64,000 nucleotides of DNA from CAYYIS01 sp964470965 (GCA_964470965.1 CAYYIS010000004.1:102734-166733), one strand, 5' to 3'; positions 1 through 9,660 are shown, counted from the first letter of the stretch. Numbers and translations are program-made. The notes: generated from the letters alone by a model not told the origin.

Positions 1-2
1 TG

Positions 3-755
3 TCAAACCGGAAGAACCGCAGCCAGACCGGCCTGTATTTCATCGAAGGCATCCGTCTTGTAGGAGAAGCGGTGCAGCTGAATGCGGATATTGACACGCT
101 CGTGACGTCACCGGAGTTGTTGCGCAGTGCATTCGGGCGGGAAATCGTTGCGGAGGCAACAAAAGCAGGAATACCGACCCTGGAGGTCACGCCCTATGTG
201 TTCCGTCACCTGTCCGGGAAAGACGGTCCCCAGGGACTGGCCGCAGTGGTACGACAGCAATGGGAACCGCTCGAATCCGCAGAGGTTGGTTTCTCCCTGG
301 GCTGGGTGTTGCTGGAAAAAATCAGGAACCCCGGGAATCTGGGCACAATCCTGCGCACCTGTGAGGCGGTAGGCTGTGCCGGAGTTATTCTACTCGGAGA
401 CACCGCCGACCCATACGACAACGTGGCCGTACGCGGCGCTATGGGTGCCCATTTCTCGCAGCGGCTGGTTCGGACAGACCTTAAAGCATTCGCCGCATGG
501 AAGAAATCCCGTTCCCTGGCCATGATCGGCACGTCTGACTCCGCCACGTCCGACTACCAGAAAACCACTTATCACCAACCCGTAATCCTATGCATGGGCG
601 ACGAACAACATGGCATTTCCGATGACCAAATGGCCCTCTGCGACGAGGTGGTCCGCATCCCCATGGTCGGCCGCAGCGATTCTCTGAATCTGGCGGTAGC
701 CACCGCCGTGATGCTGTACGAGATATTCAACCAGCATCGGCAACAAGGAGGTTAA
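3..755 (+). CDS. TrmH/SpoU-family RNA 2'-O-methyltransferase (5' end outside window)
   Basis: This is a SAM-dependent methyltransferase of the knotted SpoU fold, which methylates a ribose in tRNA or rRNA. The reading frame is open back to base 3 and the leading residues already match the family's N-terminal 'FIEG' substrate-binding region, so the true start lies before the window. Counting from the GTG at 72, the three SpoU motifs are visible: N86 and R95 in motif 1, MGDEQHGIS at 175-183 in motif 2, and IPMVG with SLNLAVA at 197-210 in motif 3. The target nucleotide cannot be read from sequence. RlmB- or TrmH-like roles are both possible. Confidence 0.9.
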   Translation, partial: SNRKNRSQTGLYFIEGIRLVGEAVQLNADIDTLVTSPELLRSAFGREIVAEATKAGIPTLEVTPYVFRHLSGKDGPQGLAAVVRQQWEPLESAEVGFSLGWVLLEKIRNPGNLGTILRTCEAVGCAGVILLGDTADPYDNVAVRGAMGAHFSQRLVRTDLKAFAAWKKSRSLAMIGTSDSATSDYQKTTYHQPVILCMGDEQHGISDDQMALCDEVVRIPMVGRSDSLNLAVATAVMLYEIFNQHRQQGG

Positions 756-901
756 CATGGCCCGCCACCAAACCAACTGCCCACCGGGCCAAAGCTCCGG
801 TATCTCTCTGGGACCGGCGACTGTTTATTTTCCCATCATTAGATTCTGTATTGGAGACCTGCCACCACGGGCCTGGCACGGCTTTTCAAAAGGATAATCC
901 A

Positions 902-2335
902 ATGGCATCACCATTCGACGATGTAACCCACATCGGCACCAGGCTGGAGCTCCTCACGGACGATACGCTAATCGACCGCATGGACAGCGTAGAACTCACG
1001 CTGCACCGCCCCGTCCCCCGTGATGTAGCGATCGTCCATGATAACCCATGGGAGGGCAACATATGCTTTTACCATACGGTTATGCGAGACGACAATCTTT
1101 TCAGGATGTACTACCGAGGCGCCCATTACGATAATGTAAGCGAAGCAACCATCGGCAAGCAGGTGGTTTGCTACGCAGAAAGCGACGATGGAATTACCTG
1201 GCGCAAACCGAACCTGAATTTGATCGAATTCGAAGGATCCAAAGCCAACAACATCATTTGGGATACGGAACCGGAATCCCACAACTTCGCGCCGTTCAAA
1301 GACACCAACCCGGATTGTCCGCCGGAACAACGGTACAAGGCACTGGGCGGAAATAACCAGGGGCTGCATGCGTTTCAGTCCGCGGACGGGATCCATTGGT
1401 CGCGCCTGCAGGAGGATTATGCTATCACCGAAGGCGCGTTCGATTCCCAGAATCTGGCGTTCTGGGACCCCAACCGGAGGTGTTACACGGCCTATCACCG
1501 GGATTTTAAGACACGGGACGGGGAACTGGTGCGGGACATCATGACCAGCACCTCACTTGATTTTCTGGACTGGAGCGACCCGGTCTGGCTTGATTATACA
1601 GGCGTTCCAGTCGAGCATCTCTACACCAACCAGATCACCCCGTATCACCGTGCACCGCATATGTACATGGGCTTCCCTAAACGCTTCGTGCCCACAAGGC
1701 ATCCTTTCGGTCATAAGTATGTGGGTGTGTCAGATGTGGTATTTATGAGCAGTCGGGATGGTGTGAATTTCCGGAGATGGGGCGAGGCGTTGATTCGGCC
1801 GGGCCTTCAGGAGGAACGCTGGGAGAATCGGAACAACTTCGTCGCACACGGCATTGTGGAAACGGATTCCGGCGTGGCGGGCACTCCGAACGAATTGACA
1901 CTGTATTCCATGGAAGGTTACTATCGAGGCGAAAGCTGCCAGATGCGGAGATACACCCTGCGCCTCGACGGCTTCGTATCCGCCCGAGCGGGCCTTAGCG
2001 GCGGCAGCATTGTCACCAGGCCGCTGACATTCACAGGCAACAGGCTGCTGTTAAACATGTCCTCTTCCGCCGCCGGCGGCATCCGCGTGGAGTTGCAGCA
2101 CGCCCACCGGTTGCCGGTTGAAAAATTTTCCCTGGACGATTGTGACGACATCTACGGAGACGCCATCGACAAAGTCGTCACGTGGAACGGCAACGACGAC
2201 GTCAGTGCTCTGTCCGGCCAACCCATTCGTATGCGCATCGTCTTAAACGACGCAGATTTATATGCGTATCAATTCGGTCAGTGGACACCAGCGGACGGCC
2301 TATCCATCATTTCTTCCGGCTCGAAACCGGTGTGA
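902..2335 (+). CDS. GH32/GH43-like beta-propeller glycosidase-type protein
   Basis: A 477-residue cytoplasmic protein with the repeating blade pattern of five-bladed beta-propeller glycosidases. Blades carry motifs such as 'SDDGITW' and 'SADGIHW', each followed by an aromatic and acidic stretch, and 'RYKALGG' between blades, as in GH32/43/62-type proteins. I chose the ATG at 902 because AAAGGA lies about ten bases upstream; an in-frame TTG at 851 would add 17 residues of unlikely composition. No signal peptide is evident, so it probably acts on imported oligosaccharides or is a non-catalytic relative. The substrate is unknown. Confidence 0.7.
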   Translation: MASPFDDVTHIGTRLELLTDDTLIDRMDSVELTLHRPVPRDVAIVHDNPWEGNICFYHTVMRDDNLFRMYYRGAHYDNVSEATIGKQVVCYAESDDGITWRKPNLNLIEFEGSKANNIIWDTEPESHNFAPFKDTNPDCPPEQRYKALGGNNQGLHAFQSADGIHWSRLQEDYAITEGAFDSQNLAFWDPNRRCYTAYHRDFKTRDGELVRDIMTSTSLDFLDWSDPVWLDYTGVPVEHLYTNQITPYHRAPHMYMGFPKRFVPTRHPFGHKYVGVSDVVFMSSRDGVNFRRWGEALIRPGLQEERWENRNNFVAHGIVETDSGVAGTPNELTLYSMEGYYRGESCQMRRYTLRLDGFVSARAGLSGGSIVTRPLTFTGNRLLLNMSSSAAGGIRVELQHAHRLPVEKFSLDDCDDIYGDAIDKVVTWNGNDDVSALSGQPIRMRIVLNDADLYAYQFGQWTPADGLSIISSGSKPV

Positions 2336-2487
2336 CATCCTGCCACCGCGCGCACGAAATCGACTGTGGTGTTTCACCGACCTGCCTGCCTGTGGAGGGC
2401 GGCGGCCACACGCACATCGGCGAAACATTAACATTGGCCTTTAAGGAGATGTATTTACGATTACAACGATGTTAGGGTAGTACTGAT

Positions 2488-3618
2488 TTATACCTCCAGC
2501 ACCTTCTCCAACTGAGTCAAATTCTCATACCCGTCATCCGTGAGCCACACGTTGTCCTCTATTCGAACGCCGCCGCTATCCGTGTAATACAGTCCCGGTT
2601 CGACCGTTACTATCTGGCCGGTCTTCAATGTCTGGGGCACCGGAGAGATACGGGGCGGTTCGTGGACTTCCAGCCCGAACCCGTGGCCGGTGCCGTGGAA
2701 GAAACCCTGCATGCGTCCTTCTTTTTTACCGGTTTCGTAGCCTTTATCCCTGAAGAACACTTCTACTGATTTATGGATCGCCGCACCGTCCGCACCGCCC
2801 TTCAGCTGTTCGAACACGATGTGCTGAGCCTCCTGCACGGTATCATACTGGCGTTTGAGTGCGTCTGAAGCCGGTCCTTTGACGACCGTACGCGTGATGT
2901 CGGCATAGTATCCCGTGGTAGCATCTTTGGGGAATACATCCATGATGATCGGCTCCCCGGACCGCAGCGCACCGGTACCGGAATTATGCGGGTCGCATCC
3001 GTGAAGACCGCCTGCCGCAATCGTATGCTCCGCGATGCAGTCCCGTTCCAGTAGATGGATATTGATCAGGCGCTTGATGTCCTCCGAGGTGAGTACCCCT
3101 CCCGGGCCATGGAGTACGCCGTCTTTCACTGTGGCCTCGCTGATAGCCGCGATAGCCACCCGTATGGCAGATTCCGTATGGCGGGATGCCGCGGAAATGC
3201 AGTCTACTTCCCGGCGCGATTTGATGGTGCGCCGTTCAAAAAACGGATCGTGCCTGACCGACACGGCGATGCCCTGTTCTCTGAGATGGTCCGCATAGCC
3301 CACCGGAAAAGCGCTGGGAACCAATACAGAATTGATTGCTCTTTCGTTCAACACTTCCGTGACGATATCCGTTAGTTTGGTTGAATTCACCCTTCTTTTA
3401 TTGATCTTTTCCATGTGGGCGGACAGGGACAGCACCTCATCTACATCCGCCTGCTCCTTTGCCCTATCGATCTCCAGATCGCTCATTACCACCGTTTTCG
3501 TTCCGTTATGCTCGAGGTAGATGAACGGATCGGGCACGAACATTTTCACGGCATACAGCATGTCGGCGTTTCCTTCACTCGCAGCTATCATAAGAATGGT
3601 GTCGTTGGTATCTGTCAT
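2488..3618 (-). CDS. M24-family metallopeptidase (Xaa-Pro aminopeptidase-like)
   Basis: A 376-residue cytoplasmic peptidase of the creatinase/aminopeptidase P fold. The N-terminal third is the creatinase-like domain and the C-terminal part is the pita-bread catalytic domain. All five metal ligands are visible: D227 ('IIMDVFP'), D240 ('YADITRT'), H312 ('HGTGHGFG'), E340 ('VTVEPGLY') and E354 ('GVRIEDN'). It probably removes an N-terminal residue preceding proline. AAGGA precedes the ATG. It is first in position order of a minus-strand run with the hydrolase at 3629-4468, 10 bases away, so the two are likely co-transcribed. Confidence 0.9.
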   Translation of the reverse strand: MTDTNDTILMIAASEGNADMLYAVKMFVPDPFIYLEHNGTKTVVMSDLEIDRAKEQADVDEVLSLSAHMEKINKRRVNSTKLTDIVTEVLNERAINSVLVPSAFPVGYADHLREQGIAVSVRHDPFFERRTIKSRREVDCISAASRHTESAIRVAIAAISEATVKDGVLHGPGGVLTSEDIKRLINIHLLERDCIAEHTIAAGGLHGCDPHNSGTGALRSGEPIIMDVFPKDATTGYYADITRTVVKGPASDALKRQYDTVQEAQHIVFEQLKGGADGAAIHKSVEVFFRDKGYETGKKEGRMQGFFHGTGHGFGLEVHEPPRISPVPQTLKTGQIVTVEPGLYYTDSGGVRIEDNVWLTDDGYENLTQLEKVLEV

Positions 3619-3628
3619 TTATTCATCC

Positions 3629-4468
3629 TTATTTCATATGTTTATGAAGAAATGAGAGCATCCGTTTCCAGGCGTCCTCTGCCATGTCCTGTCGGTAGGA
3701 TTCGCGGGTGTCGTTGAAAAACGCATGCGGGGCGTTGGGATATATTTTGATCTGGAATGCCTTCCGTTTGGCCATTAGTTCGTTCTTGAGACGCTTGACA
3801 TCATCCACGGGTACCACATGGTCGGAGCTACCGAAAATGCCTAGTATTGGGCAGGAGACGTTTTCGACCACATCAATGGGAGCATTCGGCCTGGAATCGG
3901 TCCGACGCGGATACGCCACACGGCCATAGAAATCCACCGCTGCCCTCAAGCGGACAGACTGCGCCGACAGCAGAAAGGAATACAGTCCCCCCATACAGAA
4001 TCCAACCGATGCAATCCGGCGGTGGTCCACGAAGGTCAGTACCGACAGATGTTCTATAGTGGCTTCCAGGTCCATGAGAAACCGTTCATCCGGTATTGAT
4101 CTGGTAAGCCGGCGCATGGCAATCAAATCCCGCCGATTTTCGATCGGCGCTTCCCTGGTATACAGGTCCGGGGCGATCGCAACATAGCCTTCACGAGCGA
4201 AGCGTACCGCAATATCCTTTATGTGCGGCACGAGACCGAACAGTTCATGTATGAGAAGAATAGCAGGATAGGAACCGGGTTGCTCCGGTCGGGCGATGTA
4301 ACCGAATATCTCCTCATCTCCTACCGAAAATGGTGCCAACGCCGCCATCACCGGTGCTTTGGACGGGGCGGGAGACTCACTGTGCTTCAATTCACCGGCA
4401 AGGCCGGCTAGCCCTTTGAGCCCCTGGCGAACGAAATCCCGCCGGTTGAATTTGGGCCTTTCGTCCAT
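3629..4468 (-). CDS. Dienelactone hydrolase family protein with twin-arginine N-terminus
   Basis: An alpha/beta hydrolase of 279 residues. The Cys-Asp-His triad of the dienelactone hydrolase family is present: C158 in 'GFCMGG', D216 in 'GSSDHVVP' and H248 in 'APHAFF'. The start at 4468 lies just after the stop of the thiolase gene and avoids 32 upstream residues that overlap that gene and look non-coding. The N-terminus has 'NRRDFVRQG' followed by a weak hydrophobic stretch, which resembles a Tat signal, but the hydrophobic core is short, so export is uncertain. The substrate is unknown; carboxymethylenebutenolidase-like activity is only one possibility. Confidence 0.85.
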   Translation of the reverse strand: MDERPKFNRRDFVRQGLKGLAGLAGELKHSESPAPSKAPVMAALAPFSVGDEEIFGYIARPEQPGSYPAILLIHELFGLVPHIKDIAVRFAREGYVAIAPDLYTREAPIENRRDLIAMRRLTRSIPDERFLMDLEATIEHLSVLTFVDHRRIASVGFCMGGLYSFLLSAQSVRLRAAVDFYGRVAYPRRTDSRPNAPIDVVENVSCPILGIFGSSDHVVPVDDVKRLKNELMAKRKAFQIKIYPNAPHAFFNDTRESYRQDMAEDAWKRMLSFLHKHMK

Positions 4469-4472
4469 AGCC

Positions 4473-5687
4473 TTACTCCACGGCGACCACGGCGGCGATG
4501 CCCTGTCCGCCACCGATGCAGGCGGAGGCGACGCCATGGGTTTTTCCTCGGCGGCGCAGTTCATACAGCAGCGTCAGTACCAGCCGGGTGCCTGTGGCGC
4601 CCAGAGGATGTCCCAGAGCGATAGCCCCGCCGTTGACGTTCACGCGATCTCGATCGAGCGCCAACTCTTTTTCTACCGCGAGGTACTGGCCGGCGAAGGC
4701 TTCGTTGATCTCGAACAGATCTATATCGCCCAGCGCGAGCCCGGCCCGTTTCAGGGCGCCTCGGATGGCGGGTGCGGGACCGATCCCCATGATCTCGGGT
4801 TCCACAGCGGCTACATGCCAGGCCACAAGACGTCCCAAGGGCTTCGTACCGCGGGAGTCTGCATAGCTGCGAGAGGAGAGGATCAGCGAGGCCGCACCAT
4901 CCACTATGCCGCTCGCGTTTCCGGCCGTGACCATACTGTCCCCGCCGAACGCCGGCCGGAGTTTTGCCAGTTTTTCGACCGAAGTGTCCGCGACGTAATG
5001 ATCGTCGCTGCCAATAATGGTGACATCACCGCTGCGGCCTTTTATTTCTATCGGCGTGATCTCCGGCTCCAATGTGCCTTCCAACGTCGCACGGGCGCCG
5101 GCCTGATGGCTGCGACAGGCATAGGCGTCCTGATCTTCCCGACTAATTCCGTATTTTAGAGAGAGATTATCCGACGTTTTAGCCATCGGACAACCGCACC
5201 GTTCATCCGTGAATGCGGACAGTAACATATCTTCCATGTTGCCGCCTCCGAGCCGGAGCCCTTCCCGGGCGCCGCGAATCACAAACGGTGACTGACTGAG
5301 ATTCTCCGAACCTGTTGCCGCTACTAGTTTCGCCTCGTCGAGCAGGATGAGGTGAGCGCCGGAAACCAGCGCCTGGAGGCCGGAACCGCACAGCCGGTTG
5401 ACCGTCATGGCCGGCGTATCGATCGTACAACCGGCCTCGAGCGCCACATGACGTGCTGCATATATAGGATTCTCACTGGTCTGAATCGCATTGCCCAGAA
5501 CCAGGTGGTCTATCTCCTCCGGCGCTACCTCCGAGCGCCGGAGCGCTTCCTTCGTAGCGATGGCGCCGAGATCCACGACTGACAGATGCGCCAGCTTGCC
5601 GCTGGCACCTCCCGTCCCGGTCCTACCGCCGATCCACTCAGCCATAGGTGTGCGTGCGCCTTCCAGTACAACGATATCGTACATCAT
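4473..5687 (-). CDS. Thiolase (acetyl-CoA C-acyltransferase)
   Basis: A 404-residue thiolase that condenses two acyl-CoAs or cleaves a 3-ketoacyl-CoA. The nucleophile is C100 in 'NRLCGSG'. The other catalytic residues are N328 in 'NEAFAGQ', H360 in 'GHPLGATG' and C390 in 'CIGGGQG'. AAAGGA precedes two tandem ATG codons at 5687. The gene lies nine bases downstream of a 3-hydroxybutyryl-CoA dehydrogenase, so the pair probably forms a short-chain acyl-CoA module, either for butyrate/crotonate oxidation or for making 3-hydroxyacyl-CoA. Confidence 0.93.
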   Translation of the reverse strand: MMYDIVVLEGARTPMAEWIGGRTGTGGASGKLAHLSVVDLGAIATKEALRRSEVAPEEIDHLVLGNAIQTSENPIYAARHVALEAGCTIDTPAMTVNRLCGSGLQALVSGAHLILLDEAKLVAATGSENLSQSPFVIRGAREGLRLGGGNMEDMLLSAFTDERCGCPMAKTSDNLSLKYGISREDQDAYACRSHQAGARATLEGTLEPEITPIEIKGRSGDVTIIGSDDHYVADTSVEKLAKLRPAFGGDSMVTAGNASGIVDGAASLILSSRSYADSRGTKPLGRLVAWHVAAVEPEIMGIGPAPAIRGALKRAGLALGDIDLFEINEAFAGQYLAVEKELALDRDRVNVNGGAIALGHPLGATGTRLVLTLLYELRRRGKTHGVASACIGGGQGIAAVVAVE

Positions 5688-5696
5688 ATATTCCTT

Positions 5697-6548
5697 TTAT
5701 TGATATTCATAAAACCCGCGGCCGCTTTTGCGCCCCATGTAGCCGGCGGCCACCATCTTCCGGAGGAGCGCCGGGGCGGCATAACGTTCTGAACGGAATG
5801 CGTCGTAGAGCACGTCTGCGATGAACAACGTCGTGTCTAAACCGATGAAATCAAGGAGCTTGATCGGTCCCATGGGGTGACTGCATCCCAGAACCATTCC
5901 GGAATCGATATCATCGGGTGAAGCAGTATCTGATTCCACCAACCTGATGGCATCGAGCAGATAAGGAATCAGTAGATAATTGACGATGAAACCGGGTGTA
6001 TCCTTAGCTATTATAACCTTCTTCCCCAGAGATTCTCCGAAAGCTCGCCCGATTGCGATCGTCTCGTCGTCAGTATCCAGGCCGATGACTATCTCGATCA
6101 GAGGCATGATCGGCACGGGATTGAAAAAGTGCAGCCCCACTACCTGGTTCCGCCGATTCGTTGCCGCGGCCAGTTCTGTGATGGAAATTGTAGAAGTGTT
6201 ACTGGCGAGAATCGCGTGCGCCGGGGTCACGCTACAGAGTTCCTGAAATACCGCTTTCTTAACATCCGGATTCTCAGTCACCGCCTCGATCACAATGTCG
6301 CACCCATGGAGACCGTTCAGATCTGTGGTTCCGGTGATACGCCCGAGTGCAGCTTTTTTGTCGGCTTCGTCGAGCTTTCCTTTCTTTACCGTACCGTCGA
6401 GGATCTTTTCTATGCGCCCGATCCCTTTTTCCAACAGTTCGTCCGAAGCCTCCCGAACAATCGTATGATAGCCCGCCTGTGCCGCTACCTGCGTTATCCC
6501 GCCGCCCATCAGGCCGCATCCGACTACGCCGACAGTCTTAATCGTCAT
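5697..6548 (-). CDS. 3-hydroxybutyryl-CoA dehydrogenase
   Basis: A 283-residue NAD(P)-dependent dehydrogenase that interconverts 3-hydroxyacyl-CoA and acetoacetyl-CoA. The N-terminal Rossmann motif is 'GCGLMGGG' at 10-17. The family catalytic dyad H140 ('GLHFFNP') and E152 is present, with N190 in 'GFIVN'. The C-terminal domain has the usual 'HPMGPIKLLDFIGLD' segment. GGAGG precedes the ATG. The length is typical for the short, single-function family (hbd/paaH), not for FadB fusions. Confidence 0.93.
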   Translation of the reverse strand: MTIKTVGVVGCGLMGGGITQVAAQAGYHTIVREASDELLEKGIGRIEKILDGTVKKGKLDEADKKAALGRITGTTDLNGLHGCDIVIEAVTENPDVKKAVFQELCSVTPAHAILASNTSTISITELAAATNRRNQVVGLHFFNPVPIMPLIEIVIGLDTDDETIAIGRAFGESLGKKVIIAKDTPGFIVNYLLIPYLLDAIRLVESDTASPDDIDSGMVLGCSHPMGPIKLLDFIGLDTTLFIADVLYDAFRSERYAAPALLRKMVAAGYMGRKSGRGFYEYQ

Positions 6549-6573
6549 GTGTACCTCCAGAATTGCTCATTCT

Positions 6574-7449
6574 TCATTCTAACAAACAAAATAAAAGATC
6601 ACCCATGGACACCAGGTCCAGCGCATTGTGTTCCAGGATAGGGCTCAGCAACGCGGCGTTGCCTGTTCGTACGAACAAATGATACGTATCCGGAATTTCC
6701 GCGCCAGGGATATCGCCGTCACGTGCCTTCTGGCCGCAAATCCAACGCTCCAGCGTCTCTAAGCGGCAGTCCGGTAACTTGTCACCCCATCGCCGCCTGG
6801 ACGGATGTAGAAGATCGAGATGATGGCGTGGAAACCGGCACCGGACCGCATTGGCAAAATAACGATCCCGAATAAACGGTGCATCGAACGTTTTGCCGTT
6901 GAACGTGATCATGCAGTCGAACCTGACAAATCTTTCAGCCAAGTCCTCAAGCAACGCCCCCTCCTCAGAATAGTCACGTGCCAGCAACTGGCTGATCTTT
7001 ATTTTGCCCGCCTCCAGATACATCAGGCCGACCAAGAAAAGAGGATTGCCGGCAAATCCGGTGGTCTCGATATCAAGATATAGAATCCGTTCCGGTTCCG
7101 GTCCAATCAGCGATCGGTACTGCGCGGGCAGCGTATCCTCCGTTTCCGGTGACCAGTCCCTGAGCGAGAGATGTCGTTCTGACATGGCGTCTATCTCAGG
7201 ATGCAGAAAATGAGGGTCCGGTTCCACCAAATAGAATCGGCCCGAGGCGGTTTGGACTTCAATACCGTCTAGCACCTCTCCGATGGATTTATCCGATGGA
7301 ATGTTCACATCCCGCTCAAGGAACACCTGTGCCGCCAGCCGCAGACGTTCCTTGAATGGGGATACAACCGGAATTACAGAATCCTTCGGTGTATCGGTGC
7401 ATTTCCCATCCGCCAGCCGTTTACGTAGTTCATCTGATAGCATGGTCAT
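6574..7449 (-). CDS. YprB-like RNase H-fold exonuclease domain protein
   Basis: A 291-residue protein whose C-terminal half is a DnaQ/RNase H-like 3'-5' exonuclease domain of the YprB type. Acidic residues are at D126 and E128 ('LDIETTG'), D189 ('FNGKTFDAPF') and D278 ('EHNALDLVSM'), with 'HLDLLH' at 210-215. The N-terminal 115 residues show no domain I recognise. The start codon overlaps the stop of murD (TAATG), so translation is probably coupled to murD. Its cellular substrate is not known. Confidence 0.85.
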   Translation of the reverse strand: MTMLSDELRKRLADGKCTDTPKDSVIPVVSPFKERLRLAAQVFLERDVNIPSDKSIGEVLDGIEVQTASGRFYLVEPDPHFLHPEIDAMSERHLSLRDWSPETEDTLPAQYRSLIGPEPERILYLDIETTGFAGNPLFLVGLMYLEAGKIKISQLLARDYSEEGALLEDLAERFVRFDCMITFNGKTFDAPFIRDRYFANAVRCRFPRHHLDLLHPSRRRWGDKLPDCRLETLERWICGQKARDGDIPGAEIPDTYHLFVRTGNAALLSPILEHNALDLVSMGDLLFCLLE

Positions 7450-8801
7450 TACCGGACAAGCTCTTTAAACCGGTTTCCTCGATCTTCATAGTTTTCAAAC
7501 ATATCATAGCTCGCACAGCCGGGTGACAGGACGACTACGTCACCCTTAGTCGCGAGTGCCTGGGATTGTGTAATGGCGGCGTCCATAGTTGCGCACCGTA
7601 CGATATCAGGTATGAATCCCGTTCGGCGCCTGAGAATCGCCTGTTCGATGGCCTCGGCGGTTTTTCCTATCAATACGACGGCCCTGGCATTTCGAACGAT
7701 TTCATCCGCCATGTGTCCAAAGTCCACCCCCTTATCGTACCCGCCAGCGATCAAAATGATGGGCGCATCAAACGCCCGAAGTGCGGTGATGGTCGATTCC
7801 GGCGTCGTGCATGCCGAATCGTTATAATAGCGAATGCCGTCTCGCTCCGTGACGTACTCAACCCGGTGCGGCACCCCTCGGAATTCCATGACCGCACGCT
7901 GGATCACAGCCGATGGCACCTCGCAGACACAGGCGGCGGTTATGGCTGCCAAGGCGTTGGCCAAATTATGAGGTCCGGGGATTCTGAGATCATTTATTCC
8001 ACAGATGGCGCGCTCATGGCCTTTCTGCCGGAATATAATCTCCGATCCCTGAAGAAAAGCGCCCTCCGATACGGTCTCCGCGAGGCTGAAGAGCAGAACT
8101 TTACCCTTACATGTTTGCGCCCTGTCGCGCAACAGTGGATCGTCCGCATTAAGAATAGCAATGTCGTCCCATGAATGAGAGAGCAAAACTTGCTGTTTGG
8201 AAGCGACGTAATCTTCGAACGAGCCGTGCCAGTCCATATGATTAGGCGTCAGATTCGTCCAGATGCTGATGTGCGGACTGCGGTCGATCCAGGAGAGCCG
8301 CTTCAACTGGAAGCTGGACAGCTCCAACGTTACTATCGTGTCCTCCGGTATCGCATCGAGTTCATTCAGGATCGATTTTCCGATGTTGCCGCCGACAACC
8401 GTTCGGGGATCATGCTCTTTTAATATGGCGCCCAGTAGACTCGTGGTCGTAGTTTTTCCATTGCTTCCGGTTATGCCGATGATCGGCGCGGGACAACGTT
8501 CGAAGACCAGGTTGATCTCGGTTGTAATCCTAATGCCATGGTCACGGGCCAGTTGAAGAAAGACGTTGTCTTCTTTGACTGCCGGCGAGACCACTACCAA
8601 ATCCGCGCCCAGGATATCTTCCTCGCGATGTCTTTCAAGCACGAACCGCACGGGTACATCCTGCAGTTCATCCAGGGACGACCGCAGCGTTTCCGCATCT
8701 CTTAAATCCGTCACAGTGACCCGATCCCCGCGTCCGGAGAAGAACCGGGCGGCAGCAACGCCACCGCTGAAGAGTCCGAGTCCCAAAATGGTTACATTCA
8801 T
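7449..8801 (-). CDS. murD: UDP-N-acetylmuramoyl-L-alanine--D-glutamate ligase (MurD)
   Basis: A 450-residue cytoplasmic ligase that adds D-glutamate to UDP-MurNAc-L-Ala in peptidoglycan synthesis. The N-terminal domain starts with the short Rossmann-like 'LGLGLFSGG'. The Mur ligase ATP loop 'GITGSNGKTTTT' lies at 109-120, followed by 'GGNIGKS' and 'LELSSFQL', both typical of MurD, and the C-terminal 'LIAGGYDKG' region. It stands alone, without the usual mra/mur/fts neighbours, so the cell-wall cluster is split in this genome. Confidence 0.95.
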   Translation of the reverse strand: MNVTILGLGLFSGGVAAARFFSGRGDRVTVTDLRDAETLRSSLDELQDVPVRFVLERHREEDILGADLVVVSPAVKEDNVFLQLARDHGIRITTEINLVFERCPAPIIGITGSNGKTTTTSLLGAILKEHDPRTVVGGNIGKSILNELDAIPEDTIVTLELSSFQLKRLSWIDRSPHISIWTNLTPNHMDWHGSFEDYVASKQQVLLSHSWDDIAILNADDPLLRDRAQTCKGKVLLFSLAETVSEGAFLQGSEIIFRQKGHERAICGINDLRIPGPHNLANALAAITAACVCEVPSAVIQRAVMEFRGVPHRVEYVTERDGIRYYNDSACTTPESTITALRAFDAPIILIAGGYDKGVDFGHMADEIVRNARAVVLIGKTAEAIEQAILRRRTGFIPDIVRCATMDAAITQSQALATKGDVVVLSPGCASYDMFENYEDRGNRFKELVR

Positions 8802-8823
8802 AATACGTAAGACGTTAATTTCC

Positions 8824-8852
8824 TTGACAGCATGCTACGGCCTTGGTAAGAT
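8824..8852 (+). promoter_or_regulatory. Sigma-70-like promoter sequence pointing antisense
   Basis: TTGACA at 8824-8829 and TAAGAT at 8847-8852 are separated by exactly 17 bases. It lies on the plus strand between two minus-strand genes, so a transcript would run antisense into the 3' end of the DUF2064 gene. It could also be chance. Confidence 0.35.
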
Positions 8853-8874
8853 AAGCAGGCTATTAACATAGTGT

Positions 8875-9624
8875 TCATTCCATAAGTTGCAGTTGTGAAC
8901 GCATGGATTCCAGCACTGCAAACGAAACGGGAGCCTGCTCCTGACGGAGGGTGGCCATAGTGGATCGGAAATCCTCTATAGTATCCACATCGAGAAGCGG
9001 CGTCTTTTCGAACACGGAATGGGTGATTTGTTTCGACCGCAACAGATGAATGGTTTCCTGCAGTTCAGAACCGGAACTCCATTTCGAGATCCTGAAAATG
9101 TTGTGGTGCCGACTCATCCCGATCATATTGTAGGCACCGTCAAAAGCAGGAACGAGAACAATATCGTCCGAATCAAGCTGATGAAAAACCTGTTCGACGA
9201 TCGATTCGGATACATAGGGAAAATCGCTTCCTGATATGATGACCCGTTGATACCGATCCAGCAGCACCTTGAAGATCCGGTTCATCATATCGCCGAGATT
9301 GTCACCCTGAACCGCCTGGTACAAGACATTATCACCAGTTATCGCTCGAAACAAAGTGTCATGTTCTGGTTGTGAGGTACCCAGATAAAGATGGTAGGCA
9401 TCGCCTTGATGCGCTCGAAACCGGTCGGTTAGAAATGCCCGGTAAAGATCCGCGGCCAGGTGTTGTGCCTTTTCATCCCCGATCGGTGTGCCGGTATGGT
9501 CGCGGATGTGTTTTAAGCCGTTGAAACCGTTGTCTTCCGTACCATTTACCAGGCGTGTTTTAACCGAGCCTGGTTCAGGATACTTGGCTAACAGAAGCAA
9601 TGCTCCGGGATGCCTGGACTTCAT
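8875..9624 (-). CDS. TIGR04282/DUF2064 family glycosyltransferase-like protein
   Basis: A 249-residue protein of the GT-A-like nucleotidyl/glycosyltransferase fold. The N-terminal 'LLAKYPEPGSVKTRL' (residues 11-25) is the characteristic start of the DUF2064 family, with the loop glycine and basic residues that contact a nucleotide phosphate. 'SGSDFPYVS' in the middle is the metal-binding acidic motif. Family members are often annotated as arsenosugar or cofactor-type glycosyltransferases, but no specific activity can be assigned here. GAAGG lies seven bases before the ATG. The 5' end overlaps the upstream region of the divergent kinase gene. Confidence 0.75.
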   Translation of the reverse strand: MKSRHPGALLLLAKYPEPGSVKTRLVNGTEDNGFNGLKHIRDHTGTPIGDEKAQHLAADLYRAFLTDRFRAHQGDAYHLYLGTSQPEHDTLFRAITGDNVLYQAVQGDNLGDMMNRIFKVLLDRYQRVIISGSDFPYVSESIVEQVFHQLDSDDIVLVPAFDGAYNMIGMSRHHNIFRISKWSSGSELQETIHLLRSKQITHSVFEKTPLLDVDTIEDFRSTMATLRQEQAPVSFAVLESMRSQLQLME

Positions 9625-9660
9625 GTCAACGCCTTCGCACCTTACGAGTTAATCTGCATG

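Noticed and set aside
4469..4564. Longer start for the dienelactone hydrolase
   Set aside because: The added residues overlap the thiolase C-terminus and are low in complexity; the start at 4468 fits the intergenic spacing and the twin-arginine motif.
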